DNA of 64,000 nucleotides from Meconema thalassinum (GCA_946902985.2 OX336390.1:529436861-529500860), one strand, 5' to 3'; positions 41,846-54,300 are shown, counted from the first letter of the stretch. The notes: generated by a model not told the origin, from the letters alone. Made by a program: numbers and translations.

Positions 41846-43485
41846 GGACACAAATGGAAAGCCTCTAACAGATAGGGAAGAAAAGGTTGAGAGATGGAAA
41901 GCTTACATAGAGTGCTTGTATAAGGGAAAGGAGATTGAGAATCATGTAATGGAAAGGGAGGAGGAAATTGATGAGGATGCAAAAGGAGATTTAATATTGA
42001 GATCAGAATTTGACAGAGCATTAGAGGACTTAGGCAGGAACAAAGCACCAGGCATAGATGATATACCGATTGAGTTGCTACGCTGCATAGGAGATGAAGG
42101 TCTGATCAGGTTATTTCACTTGGTGTGTAGGATTTATGAGACAGGTGAGGTACCCCTGATTTCAAGAAGAATGTTATCATCCCTATACCAAAGAAAGTGG
42201 GAGCTGACAGATGTGAAGATTACCGTACAATCAGCTTGATTACTCATGCTTCAAAGATCCTGTCTAGAATAATTTACAAGAGGATTGAAAGCCAGATAGA
42301 AACGGAGTTGGGTGAAGACCAGTTTGGTTTCAGGAGAAATGTAGGAACAAGGGAAGCTGTACTAAGTCTTAGGCTGATTTTGGAAGGTAGAATAAGGAAA
42401 GGTAAGAGAACGTTCATGGCATTTGTAGACTTAGAAAAGACTTTTGATAATGTTGATTGGACTAAATTGTTTGACATTTTGAAATCTATTGGAATAAAGT
42501 ACAGGGATAGGAGGGTGATATACAATCTATACAGAAACCAGACAGCAGTCATTCGAGCTGAAGGACATGAGAGAGAAGCTGGTATTCAGAAAGGTGTAAG
42601 GCAAAGCTGCAACTTATCACCCATACTTTTCAATCTTTACATTGAACAAGCAATGGAGGAAATTGGAGAAAAATTTAAAGTGGGAGTGAAGATTCAAGGA
42701 GAAATAATTTCAACTCTGAGATTTGCTGATGACATCGTCATCTTGGCCGACACGCCTGAGGATTTGAATCAGTTTTTGAATGGTATGGACTCCGTCTTAC
42801 AGAATGAATACATGATGAAAATTAATAAATGTAAAACAAAAATACTGGAATGCAGCCGAAATAAATCAGAAACTTCTATGGAGATCAAATTGGCAGGTGA
42901 AAAGCTGAAGGAAGTTGGAGACTTCTGTTACTTAGGAAGCAGAATAACCAGTGATGGACGAAGCAAAGAGGATATAAAAAGTAGGTTGGCTCAGGCAAGG
43001 AAATCCTTCCTACAAAAAAGGAATCTGTTGACATCGAATATAGATTTAGGTATTAGGAAGTCATTTTTGAAAGCCTTTGTCTGGAGCGTGGCGCTCTATG
43101 GAAGTGAAACTTGGACTATTGGTGCAGCAGAAAAGAGGAGAATTGAAGCTTTGAAATGTGGTGTTACAGGAGAATGATGAAGATCAGATGGGTAGATAGG
43201 GTTACAAACGAAGAGGTATTAAGGCGGGTGGGAGAGGAGAGATGTTTCTGGCGACTGCTAATGAAGAGAAGAGATAGGTTGGTAGGACAAATACTAAGAC
43301 ACCCAGGAATAGCAAGCTTAGTTATGGAAGGAAGGGTCGAGGACAAGAACTGTAGGGGTAGACCAAGGTTAGAATATGTTAAACAGATTGCCTCGGATGT
43401 AGGGTGTGGTAGCTATGTAGAGATGAAACGATTAGCTCAGGACAGGGAGGCATGGAGGGCTGCATCAAACCAGTCAAAAGACTGA
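41846..43485 (+). pseudogene. RTE LINE ORF, reverse transcriptase part
   Basis: Continuation of the RTE ORF. 41846-42160: DREEKVERWKAYIECLY, then LGRNKAPGIDDIPIELLR. A frameshift lies at about 42160-42200. 42197-43177 (326 aa): CEDYRTISLITHASKILSRI at 6-25, DQFGFRRNVGTREAV at 41-55, FMAFVDLEKTFDNVDW at 73-88, GVRQSCNLSPILFNLYIE at 133-150, active site FADD at 176-179, GDFCYLGSRIT and ALYGSETWTI near the end. A frameshift at about 43160 leads to 43156-43485 (109 aa): MWCYRRMMKIRWVDRV, RGRPRLEYVKQI, and an SNQSKD end. All RT catalytic Asps are present, so only frameshifts disable it. Confidence 0.92.
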
Positions 43486-43718
43486 AGACTCAAACAACAA
43501 CAACAACAACACTGCGTTTAGTCCCTAACTGTGAAAACTCGATTCTCAAAATAATTCTCACAAAGTAAAATTCAACAGTCCGTTTCTAACGAGATTTAAC
43601 CATTAATGGGTTACTTAGCATTTCAATTTAGATTTATTAAAACCGTCTCGTTATCTGTAACAATCTTCCAAGCGCGAAACTAAAGAAAATCAAAGTAGGC
43701 GCTGCGCACCTCGATCTG

Positions 43719-43872
43719 TCCCCCTCCTCTCCCCCCTTGCCTACAAGGACAGTGTCCAACCACGTCTCTGAGCATTCCCCTCCCGAGAACACCCCAAGTG
43801 ATGGCAACCTGATAGCTCGAAAACTCAACTCACGCTCGGCAAGGCGGCCCGTTATTTATGCACGCGATAGTA
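43719..43872 (-). repeat. 155-bp inverted repeat, right arm
   Basis: Reverse complement of 35108-35262. Nothing on either outer side is shared. Confidence 0.9.
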
Positions 43873-44094
43873 CATGCTTATTCAAGGGCCGAGCACTCTT
43901 CAGCTTGCCTGGCCTACGAAGAGATTTTGTTGCGAAGCATGTGTCTCACTCAAGTCGTATGCAATGGACAGGTCCTCAGTTTCAAAAGGTGGAGAACTTG
44001 CGATAACAGACAGTCTCAGGGAGGACAATTGTAACATTCTGAAGACATAGCCTACTTCTCTTTGAAACACTACATATTATAATGTAATAACCGA

Positions 44095-44400
44095 CAGTGG
44101 TGGCTACGCTCGCTAAAGCGCAGCGTTCGGCCATGGGGCCAAGCTCTCTGCTGACTCGGTAGACGCGTGGGTTCGAGCCCCACCGTCGGCCGACGTTGAA
44201 ATAGTTTTCGGTGGTTTCACATTTGCACACCAGTCACATGCTGGGATGGTACCTTCTGACAGGCCACGGCAGCTTCCTTCCACATCCTTGCCCAGTTTCA
44301 TTCATCTCCATCCATTCCATCTCTCATCCCGACGCGCAGGTTGCCCACGAGCGTCGACTATAAAGACCTGTACTTGGCCCCTCAGGAGGTCACACGAAAA
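44095..44400 (+). repeat. SINE family S3, second copy
   Basis: ACCGACAGTGGTGGCTACGC head; B box at 44170-44180; same CATCCTTGCCCAGTTTCATTC body (44283-44303). The tail differs after about 44325. Confidence 0.85.
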
Positions 44401-44419
44401 AAAATGTAATATATTTCAT

Positions 44420-44760
44420 AAACCGGGTACGGTGGCTGGGAACACTAGCGCGCTAGCTAGTACCTCACAGGTTCGAATAGCACATCGGCCGTCCTGAAAA
44501 TAGTTTTCCCTTTTCACCACCAAACAAATGCCGAGATTGTTCCTTTCAACAGCTACACGGCCGACTTCTTTCCAAAATCACTTCCTTGATCCTTCCTTAA
44601 TTTGAGCCAAGTTAGCGGTCGGCCTATCATCATTCTCAGTTGTATCTGCTGACAAAGTGTGTCCAGCTCCCAGACACTGTCCTTGTGACGGTAGAGGAAT
44701 GATCCCTCGCAGAGTCCGTGGGTGAAGCCGAACTGGGAGGATAAGTGATAAACAGATTAG
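44420..44760 (+). repeat. SINE family S4
   Basis: Head from about 44423 with a weak A box and B box at 44470-44480; body AAAATAGTTTTCCC; tail GACACTGTCCTTGTGACGG and GGAGGATAAGTGATAAACAG, which parallels the S2 tail (CAGGACACTGCCCTGGAGG). Confidence 0.65.
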
Positions 44761-44816
44761 ATCCCTATAAGTACAGTATGAGGGACGTATTTTCACATGA
44801 AAATTCCGCTCCACTG

Positions 44817-44838
44817 TTGTTGTTGTTGTTGTTGTTGT
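44817..44838 (+). repeat. (TTG)n microsatellite
   Basis: Seven TTG triplets. Confidence 0.9.
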
Positions 44839-44989
44839 CAACAGTCGTTTCATTCGGCTGCATGACAAGGACAACTCTGGCAGCGGGCCCCTTAGTTATT
44901 TATTGGAGTTTTAAGGGGTGGAACAGTGCGATCATCTGCCCCCAGGGCCCTCCTATTTTCATATATCCTACTCATGTTAATTGCCTCTA

Positions 44990-46480
44990 TCAACATACAA
45001 AATTTCAGTTTGATTGTTGTAATAGATTCGTAGATATTGAACACCGTCTAAATATTTCACATAGTCGCCATGTTGGATTATTATGTATGTACTATTACGG
45101 TACATGAAGATTATTGTACACGTGTGGAATTCAAACTTCAATCGCATTATTAGGACACAAGAAGTTAGAACGAGATTTTAAAATTTTGCACAGCTGCCAT
45201 CTTGTGGTTATGAAAATATTATGGTGTGTGAAGCCATTTTTCAGCGTTGCCTTAGTAAACAAAAGTTTGGTGCTTTTCAGTCGGTGTATTCTAGTATATC
45301 CTAGTGTATTTATTGATTTCATGTAATTTTTTTCAGGATTAGTGTATAACCCAACTCTTTTGGGTACATTCGTGTTGACCGACTGAAAAGCACCAAACTT
45401 TTGTTATGAAAACAATTGAAATACATTATATACCAGTGGATTAACATGTGTATAAGCATTAACCGTACAAAGTTTCACTGCACTTGGATGGTTAAATCGC
45501 GAGAAACGTCCATTTAAATATTTATACCTCACGTCGCCGCCATGTTGGATTTGTGCTCACCAGGTTATTGAAAGTCCTATAGGTGAACTTATGTTTATAG
45601 CCTCTATGAACATTTAAAAAAACAGTTTGATTGCTGAAAAAGATTCGTAGATACTGAGAACCGTCTAAATATTTCGGATGGTCGCCATATGTATAGACCA
45701 TAGAGTTATGTACCATTAAAGGAAAACTATTGCGTAGCTTCATTATTCAAACCTTCACTTCGATCGCATGATTACGACACAAGAAATAGAAACTTAATTA
45801 TTAAAATTTCGCACAGCCGCCATCTTGGGGTTATGTAAACAATTGAACTGCATTAGATGCCAGTGCATTAGAATGTGTATTAATATCTACTGTACCATAT
45901 TTCACTGCGCTCAGACGGTTAAATCGCGAGAAACGTCTAATAAAATGTTCCAACTTAGCTCAGCCGCCATGTTCGTTTTGTACTTAACAGGATTTTGAAT
46001 GTTACATATTAGAACTTCTAGTAGTACCCTTTATCACCATACAAAATTTCAGGTACATATCAGTAATAGTTTCGGAGATATAGAATGCCAGTGAAATATT
46101 GCGCACAGCCGCTATCTTGACGTTATGAAAACAATTGAACTAAATTAATGCCAGTGCATTGCAATATGTATAAACATTTGCTGTACCAAGTCTCATTGCG
46201 CTTGGATGGTTATATCGCGAGAAAAGTCTATCTAAAAGTTTCAACTTCGCTTGGCCGCCATGTTGGTTTTGTAGTTACCAGGTTTTTGAAAGTTTCATAG
46301 GTGAACATCTATTAGTGCCCTTTATCACCGTACAAAATTTCAGGGTGATATCGGTAATAGTTTCGAAGATATACAATGCTGGTGAAATATTTCGCACAGC
46401 CGCCTTGTTGGATTGGTAGGACGTAATAAAATTTTAAGGGCACGGTCGGGGCTGGCCGAAATGGTGCTATGACCTTACCG
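44990..46480 (+). repeat. Complex tandem repeats, about 290-430 bp units
   Basis: Recurring blocks: AATCGCGAGAAA (45496, 45923, 46213 or so), CGCCATGTTGG, TATGAAAACAATTGAA, and ACAAAATTTCAG. Spacing is uneven because of indels. Each unit holds several GCCGCCAT segments. The last unit leads into TTAGGGGAGACACACATA (46520-46535). Part of a non-autonomous DNA element, type not proven. Confidence 0.75.
45217..45402 (+). mobile_element. Penelope-like insertion with inverted half
   Basis: Inserted in a tandem repeat unit with a 10-bp flanking duplication GTTATGAAAA (45207-45216, 45403-45412). The left half (45231-45285) is the reverse complement of the block end at about 507-566; the right half (45297-45405) repeats the block direct. 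A perfect 28-bp inverted pair lies at 45258-45285 and 45378-45405. Penelope-like elements often carry a partial inverted copy of themselves at one end. Confidence 0.65.
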
Positions 46481-46805
46481 AGTTTCATTGAAATTGCTCC
46501 AGCCATTTAGAAGTTATTAGGGGAGACACACATACGCACACACATACACACACACGGACAAGAGGTGATCTCATGAAAATAGGCTAATAAAGCAAAAATA
46601 TTGACCATGATAGGTAATTCAATTGTAACAGATCTATTTTTAAAGAAAATTTTCATTATATTTTCCATATTTTAACGATTTATGTAATTAGACAGTATTT
46701 TCGATTGTAAATAACAATATGTTCAACAGAATTCTTAATATTCAAAGATTAGACTCTTTTTTCATAGACTGATGCTATTAGTTTATATATTTTTTATTTT
46801 TAGTG

Positions 46806-46845
46806 AAACTGAAGATTGTTACAAGTTAACCGAAACTGGTATTAC
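46806..46845 (+). ncRNA. Variant hammerhead ribozyme-like motif, copy D
   Basis: CTGAAGA (46809-46815), one extra T (46816), stem II TGTTA/TAACC with one mismatch (46817-46821, 46827-46831), GAAAC (46832-46836), TG, GTA (46839-46841). Stem I is only two pairs. Degenerate. Confidence 0.5.
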
Positions 46846-47074
46846 ATCATAATTAGTTTCAATACATTATTGACTGTAAGATGGATTGCCGTATCATTTA
46901 TTTACATATTCATTAGGTAAAATTTTAATCATGATAGGTAATGTAAGATGTTTTTCCGTATTGACTCAAAATGTATCATTAATAGTCTAAATAAATGACG
47001 GCTATCAACACAATTTCATGTATTCTAATTTATTAAGAATACACAACTGAATGGTAGAGCTGAAAGTAATATAA

Positions 47075-47077
<3 letters not shown>

Positions 47078-47117
<40 letters not shown>
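47078..47117 (+). repeat. (AAT)n microsatellite
   Basis: About 13 AAT units. Confidence 0.95.
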
Positions 47118-47120
<3 letters not shown>

Positions 47121-47823
47121 GTAATAAATATGATACAAAAATCGCTTCTGGAAAATAAAATAAATGAATCAAGCAATCAATATTTTCGTCACCGCGTAGG
47201 GGAATCCCGGTTTAGAAAACTAACAAACTTTCCTATGTAACTCATAATGATGACGGTAGCTGGCGCCACCATCTGGATAGCTACTGGTCACGTTCTCTGT
47301 TGACCAGATTCGTAATTGTACATTACCTTGTTCACGAGCGTGCTGCCATCTACTGCATGCTTTGCATGGAGTTGTCCCTTCTACCGCCAGATGCCACAAG
47401 TAGGTAGAAAGCAGTTCTATGTACAGGATCGAGCATAAATACCGATCCTGTTAAAAGCGTCCCTTCACATCCATACGCTATACAGTAATACACCATTCTG
47501 GCTTAGTAATGAATAACTCTCACTTTAAAAAGCTCAATTCAATCATCACGTGTAGTATTTCAGTGTTCCAATCTACCGCAGTTCACCATAGCTGATTGTG
47601 ACGATGTGACGTCATCAGCCATTTACAGGATTCATGATCGAGGATGTACAGTCATCTGTGTGTACAGTGACAGTGACATAATAAGTCTAGCCAGGCCGAG
47701 TGCGGCCGCCATATTGTTCCCATACAGTAAGTCGTTAAAAATAATTTATTTTTAATAGGGGGACGGAAATTCATTGGATTCACTAATAAAACTATGATCA
47801 GATATTGTCACTTAATAGTAAAG
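47118..47823. other. No recognised gene
   Basis: AT-rich filler to about 47200, then more GC. A TATA-like GCATAAATACC at about 47432-47442 with downstream short exon-like sequence could be an element or gene promoter, but no ORF follows. Confidence 0.3.
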
Positions 47824-47906
47824 TGTTAGAAGCCATTGTTCAGTGTTGCCTAATTTCATTATACAGTAGGAATCGTCCCAGTCGGTGAACACAAATTGTA
47901 CCCTAT
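47824..47906 (-). repeat. Penelope-like block end, antisense
   Basis: Reverse complement matches 487-566 with indels: AGAAGCCATTGTTCAGTGTT to CAGTCGGTGAACAC. Confidence 0.65.
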
Positions 47907-48009
47907 TACATTAAGCGGGAAAACAATTATTTAAACATCCTAACAAGATATTACAATGAGGTTTTACAAACTTTTAAAATCAAAATATTGTACCGGTATA
48001 TATATCATA

Positions 48010-49600
48010 CTAGCTATTTCACCCGGTGTTGCTCAGGGGTTGTCTTTACATGTTATAGAAAGATATATGCCTATGTAAGGTTCGGATGTTAAGGAAAAAT
48101 CATATATTTTCCCTGAGCTCATTTTACCCGAAATCTGAAAAATAAGTTTGAATGACAGGTCCCTGCCCACGTTTAAAGCAATTTGATGTTGCCTATGAAT
48201 GCATATTTCGGCCATTTTTAGCCTACTTTTCACATTTTGCAAAAATGAGGAAAAAGTAGACTTATGAGATCGGGCAAATGTGTGTCTGTCTGTCTGTCTG
48301 GCTGGCTGGCTGGCCGGCCTTCTGTCTGTCCTTCTGTCTGTCTGTCTGTCTGGCTGGCTGTGAGTGTGTCCCCCCCCCCCCCTATCAACTCCTAAACGGC
48401 TGCAGCAATCGAAACAAAATTTGGTAGGAGTAAACATCTATACCTGAATATCTCACGGCCATATTTGAAAATGATGTCAGTGCTACCAACTGCTGACAAA
48501 TCGCAATTGAAATTTGAGCTCCATGTTGGATATCTTGGAAGGTATGAATGGGAGCTCTTTCAAAATTGGCACACATATATATAATAATATTGCAGTTTAA
48601 TTTCCAGGAGGCCATACATCGCAGTGTTGCCAAAATGATTATAAGCCTGCTGATAGGTCCAAATTTTAAATGCATATAACTTCTACACTATCAATTGGAT
48701 TTCAACCAAATTTCGTATGTGCTATGTGTACATAAACAGACATGACTGAACGTATTCTTAAGATCCGCCAGGGCTGCCAACTGTTAATAAATGCTCTCAA
48801 TTTATTTCATCCAAATACCAATATATCAGAAAGTATGCAAGCCGACAGCTTTTAACTATGCACACGTATAGTACCTGACATTCTATATTAATTTGGAGTA
48901 ACTTATATACGTCAGTGCTACCAACATGATTCTAAGCCTGCTGAGAGGTCCAACTTTAAATACATGTAACTTCTATACTATCATTTGGATTTCAACCAAA
49001 TTTCGTGTGTGCTATGTGTACCATAACAGATATGTCTATGCCGATTCTTAAGAGTAACCAGGGCTGCCAACTGTTAATAAATACTGTCTCTATTTCTGTT
49101 ACCCTAATATCAATATATCAGAAAGTATGCAAGCCAATAGCTCTAAACTTTGCACACGTATAGTACCTGCCATTCTAGATGAATTTGGAGTAACTAATAT
49201 GCGTCAGTGCTGCCAACATGATTCTAAGCTTGCTGATAGGTCCAATTTTAAAATGCATGTAACTTCTATACTAACTAATGGATTTCATTCAAAATTGACA
49301 CAACAATAGATCATATTATTTCAGATTATTTCTGACCAATACATGTATGTCATTGTTGCCAACATGACTTTACGCGCGCTGTTAGATCCAATTTTAACTG
49401 CATGTAACGTCCATGCTATCCATTGGACTTCAACCAAATTTTGTATTCTGTACTTTAAGAGATGGAACTAAGAATATATTCAGTCACTAGGGCTGCCAAC
49501 TGTAGTTCTCTATTAGGCTACATTATGCCAGGTATACAGTATTTCGAACTAATTTGAAATTTCGATATTACCAACTTAATTTCGTCATTATTCTAGATAG
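48010..49600 (-). mobile_element. Helitron-like non-autonomous element, minus strand
   Basis: The minus-strand end reads CACCGGGTGAAATAGCTAG followed by T; CTAG (48010-48013) with a short hairpin before it fits a Helitron 3' end. Interior: CTGT/CTGG microsatellite at about 48286-48380 with a C run, then tandem units of about 290 bp (GCCAACTGTTAATAAAT at 48777 and 49067; GCCAACATGATTCTAAGC near 48920 and 49208). No TC-type 5' end found, so the right limit is arbitrary. No protein. Confidence 0.55.
48286..48382 (+). repeat. (CTGT)n/(CTGG)n and C-run microsatellite
   Basis: Tetranucleotide units, then a run of about 12 C at 48371-48382. Confidence 0.95.
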
Positions 49601-50134
49601 ATCCATATAGATTAATCATTGGCATGAATCTTAAATTTTAAGAAAAGTAGGCTATTTAGTTCGTCACGGAACTTCTTGTTATTGTTTTGGTCATATTTTA
49701 GTGATATAAGGTTATATTTGGTTATAATTTCAGCATTTTTGTTTTTAATTGAGGCGTCGTTAACATGGTACGTGTTATCTGCGTCGAGTATCAAACACAG
49801 GATTTCCAAATAGTGTAGAAGATATATTTTTCTTTCTTTTCACGGAACAGGCAGAAAGCAGGTTTAGAAGATCTGATTCCAAGAAGGCGCTCCTGTACGG
49901 ACGTCTTTTAGCACATCTTTCTGGACAAGTTGGATTGCGACACTGTACGCATGAGGTCACAGAACATGACGATAGGATGTCACTACAGTAGATATAATTA
50001 TTTAGCTCAGAAGCAATTAGCAAACACGGAAATTGTTTTTATCCATAATGGTCCGTATTGAATTTAAATTTCACTAAATAATAACGTATTTCCATCTTTT
50101 CAATACTTTTAATATTATTAGCACTGTTTTGTAC
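49601..50134. other. No recognised feature
   Basis: AT-rich; nothing recognised. Confidence 0.3.
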
Positions 50135-50175
50135 TGGTACATGTTTTGAACAATAATGTTGTTCTTCATCAGCCA
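50135..50175 (-). ncRNA. Variant hammerhead ribozyme-like motif, copy E, minus strand
   Basis: On the minus strand: CTGATGA (50172-50166), one extra A (50165), stem II GAACA (50164-50160) with TGTTC (50152-50148), fully paired, loop ACATTAT, then AAAAC (50147-50143) where GAAAC is expected, a two-base loop, GTA (50140-50138). Stem I TGG with CCA. The catalytic core base G12 is changed, so this copy is probably inactive. Confidence 0.55.
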
Positions 50176-51010
50176 CATTATAAACACTTATGGGTATAAA
50201 ATACATTGCAAATACACATAGTTCATTAAAAAAATCTCTTGTAAAATCAAAATATCATGTCCAATACACTGGAAAATTGTTTTGGCACTTAAGACGTTTA
50301 CTGTATGTTAGTGATACTCTACCTATCCCAAAAATTCATGTTACATTTCATAGTTTTTTAGGTCATATTTTATAGCTTTTATGTCATATTTAGCTAGTTT
50401 TTAGGGCATATTTGCTTGCATATTTTGTAATTCTTTAGGTCGTAAACTTCCGAACCCTAGGCCTATGCCAATATACTGTATTTCGCAGAGTATATTTACA
50501 TTGCCCCTAAGTGTGTCTAAAACACAGTTCTGCAGGGCTCTGATGTTACTCAAGTGCAATATTAACTCACTGTAATCCTAGTCGAAAAGTACTGTGAAGT
50601 ACAAGAACGTATAGCAGAGAATGCAACAATCAGCCGAAATCTAATCACAGAGACAATAATGCTATTCTTTGACAATCTGCAATAACACGCAGAAATTACC
50701 GTATTGACTGATTTGTAATACGAAAGACGGGGCGGTAGAGGTTCAAACTGTGAACAATAAGACAATTATAAACGTCAACACAGCAGTTGTAGTACGCACC
50801 TTCACGGAGAGTATAACACTACAATTGTAGGAGGCATTCCATACAATATATTGCACGTGATACCATCCAACATAAGGTAAAGATTTAAAATCTCCCGTAA
50901 AAGCAGCGGCATCAGGGCTATAACATTAGATCCAAATGACACATCGGATTTTGTACCCTGAATTCAATAATAATTAAATAAAAGTATGGATAAGATGCAA
51001 AATCATCTAG
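50176..51010. other. No recognised feature
   Basis: AT-rich filler without recognisable genes or repeats. Confidence 0.35.
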
Positions 51011-51011
51011 A

Positions 51012-51375
51012 CCACCTCGTGGATTAGCGGCTAACATTCTCGGCTCTCGTCTTGGAGGTCCGAGTTCGAAACCCAGCTCCGGCAAGAACTTTTAATTCTG
51101 GTCTGATGGCTGGAACTGGGTACACTGTACCTCCCGAGAAAAAACTTGGAAGTGGTTTTCCGTGGTTTCTCACATCCACTGTAATCAAATGCCGTGATAG
51201 TTCCTAACTGAAGGCCACAGCAGCCTCCTTTCCAATCTTCATCTGAATTACAAACAAATACACAGACAGCCATCAAAGTAACACAGGTTATGAGATTAAT
51301 TCCAAACACACTTAAGTGCATGGGTCTACATGACCATGATGTTGCAAAGCCTCTAAATCAATCAACAACAAAACA
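51012..51375 (+). repeat. SINE family S5
   Basis: Head ACCTCGTGGATTAGCGGCTA with B box at 51064-51074; body CTGGAACTGGGTACACTG and GTGGTTTTCCGTGG; a tail distantly like S1 (ACAGCCATCAAAGTAACACAGG, TACATGACC, then AATCAATCAACAAC). Confidence 0.8.
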
Positions 51376-54300
51376 AAATCATTTGAACTCACTTAATCTT
51401 AATACTAAGTTTCGTGATGATATCTCCACTCGTTGTGACGTTATGCCGCATGCCGCGTAAGCTAATGTATTTCAATTCCCTACAACACCCCCTGTTAATA
51501 AGAAAATACAGTTTCAGTTTTCTATTGAACCCGAGGGGGTTATGCTGACTGATATCGAACGTGGATCTCAGAGACTGTGATCTCAGTATAAAGGTTCCAC
51601 CAGGGAACGAACCCGAGGTCTGCTGAGGGAGTTTCATTGTAAAAACCCCTAGAGAAAAGTGTATATTTAATCACTGGTGTGATTTCAGTTGATAATGACA
51701 TTATTTATTAAAATAATGCAGGGAAATTGAGCGGAATACAGCATTATTGGACTACTTGGAGTAGGCTATGCTGGACTCGGAGCACAGAAAGTGCAGAGTT
51801 TGACGTTTTACTAATTGGCCCAGAATTGTGGGAGGTGCCCCTTGGAGCCACGTCAATCTTGCTGGCCTCGTTATGTCGTCTGGAAGAGGTTGGGGGCTTG
51901 AATAATGACCCAGTTTTTCCCCGACTGAGAATAGGACGAAGAAGAGTGGGGAGAGATCCCAAGGAAAATCATTGATTACTCGTGATTGGAGTAACGCAAT
52001 GACATGAGTGTTGCACACAGGTGAATCTTTAGCCAGGAGGCTAATTTTAGAGCCTTTAATCTGCGAAATTGACGCATATTTAATGGAGTACGGAAGGACA
52101 TAAGACTATGGTTGTTCGCAGCTGAGTTTGACGAGGTCGCCAGGGATTCCCAGTGAAACAGCGTCCCCACGCTATGGAGAAAGGAATTAATATTAATTAA
52201 TTGGCCGAGCGATCCTTCAGCACGCAGATAGTTCTGGGATCAGTGAAGAAAAAGGAACCCGATGAGCATGGTTTCGAGACCAGAATCATGCTGGGAGAGG
52301 AGTCGAGATAACGCGGGAAAATTTAGCTCTACTTTTTGTGTGAATCCAATATAAGGGGGTCGACCCTTGGCAGAGCACCCAGTTGGACCCAGCTTGTCAG
52401 AGAGTCGCAGACAGTCGTCGCTACACAGTTTTTGTCAGACAGTCAGAACACAGTTGTCAAGCAGTTGTTGAGGCGGAACGTATGGCGGTCCGGCTCATGG
52501 AAGGACGCTCAAACAAAGACTTGTACATTTGAGTGAACCATTATATTCACCGCACATCGTAATGCACCAAGTGGGAAGATAATAATGCATTTTTTTATTA
52601 TTGGAGTTCGACTTGGGAAGCCGTGCAGTGAAACATTTAGTAAGCTTTTATTAAAGACAGTCGTGCTGCATGTGTAGTCAGCAGTACGAACAATGGTGTG
52701 TCCACTTAGGAAGCACCGTGTGAGATAAGTTGCAGAACTATTGTAAATAATAATCTGTGTAAAGTGATGTAAAATGTTAAGCGCAACGTATAAAATATTG
52801 ACTGATCATACATGTCTAATTACGCTGGAATGCGCTGGGAGAAACCTTACGAAGCATTTGGTAATGTCTTAAGAATACCAAATAGTAACGCTCAGGACGG
52901 AAGTAAGCATATTTATGCAAAGCAGGAAGCTTACCGTAGGAGTATGGATAAACTGTTGGTGAATTCCTGGGGCAGATAAACCAGACTTTCAATCAGGAGT
53001 TGGTAGGAGCACGGAAGATGCCGTCGACACCTGCAATTTTGATATCTTTGCTAGGGAATATCAACCAATGAAAAGTGTACAGAGTGACGTGTGTTATGTA
53101 TAAATCATATGTGAAATATCTTTTAAATTAACGGTTTAATAAGTGTTATAAAGTGTCATGTGTTTTGGAAGCAATAGCTTCTTTATAGAAATGCAAAGTG
53201 TCGTGTGGTTAACGGAAGATATGTATCATAAAATGAGTGTGTTCGAGATGCAAATGTCGCACTAAATCTGCATATGGCAGGCGACCAGGAAGGATATGAG
53301 TGGTTGGAGCCACCATGATGAGCCTTGATATATGTGAGTACCCCACAAATTATGTTTAAGTAGAAGTATAGGCCACTGCATGTAATGTGATTTCAGAGTT
53401 ATAAAGATGCCAGTAAGAATCAGTAGTAGGAGATAGACTCTCCAGGTTTAATCATTATTGTGTTGATTTTCATAGAGTTGAGATGTTATTTTGCATCAGA
53501 GAGTGGATCAATCGTTACCACTATTAATTAAAAATGGCAAATCAGTTATGTAAATGAAACGAACACGGTTGTTCGATTTTTAAGATGATTAGCTGTGTCG
53601 GATTTTGGTAATTTATGTCAGTGAGAATAATAATAAATATAATAAAATAAAGGTATGAATGAACGCATCAGGTAAAAATGTTGTAAGCAAGAAATATTTA
53701 CGCTAAAGGGCAAGACTTATCGATCTAAGCAGTAAGATTATACAGTAAGATTACACTACGGGATTAAGAAAAGAGTTGATATCAGAATATTGTATTCATG
53801 GGAATATAATTATGCCAGGAATGGAAGAGCTTCTAGTGAATTGAATTTGCAGCTTATGTGAAAAGCTTATAGAGTAATTGATAGATTTCTCTTAATAATT
53901 ATAGGACGAAGATCATAGCATTAGGTAAGGGACCAGGTAATCTATTCTTCGTATGAAATCTCGTATGCCGTAGGCATAATTGGAGATGTGATTTGTACCA
54001 GAGTGTATTTAGTGAATTGGACCCTAACTCTGATGATGGATATGGAATGTTCCGGGTTTGAATCCCGTGATAGGTGAGAGGAAAACGATGGACATCTCTG
54101 CACTCTATCTGATCGCCCGAGAACTTATTATTGAGTGATTCGGCTCGTTGAAGCGAATCGTATTACGGCAGCATGTTATGACTGACCGCAGCATTTATTA
54201 AAGATACCGGTTACCTACTAGACCAATGTTTTATGAATCTCGTGCCTTCATGTTGAAATGGGCCTATTTGGTGCCAATTATTATTATCCTCAGGGTAGGA

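Larger units (their letters stand above)
39120..43512 (+). mobile_element. RTE-type LINE, nearly complete, split by a DNA transposon
   Basis: 5' untranslated region from about 39120 (start uncertain), one long ORF from 39246 encoding endonuclease and reverse transcriptase, a stop at about 43485 and a CAA-repeat tail (43493-43511). Interrupted at 40580-41841 by a TTAA-flanked element. Only a few frameshifts, so it is a fairly young copy. Confidence 0.9.
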
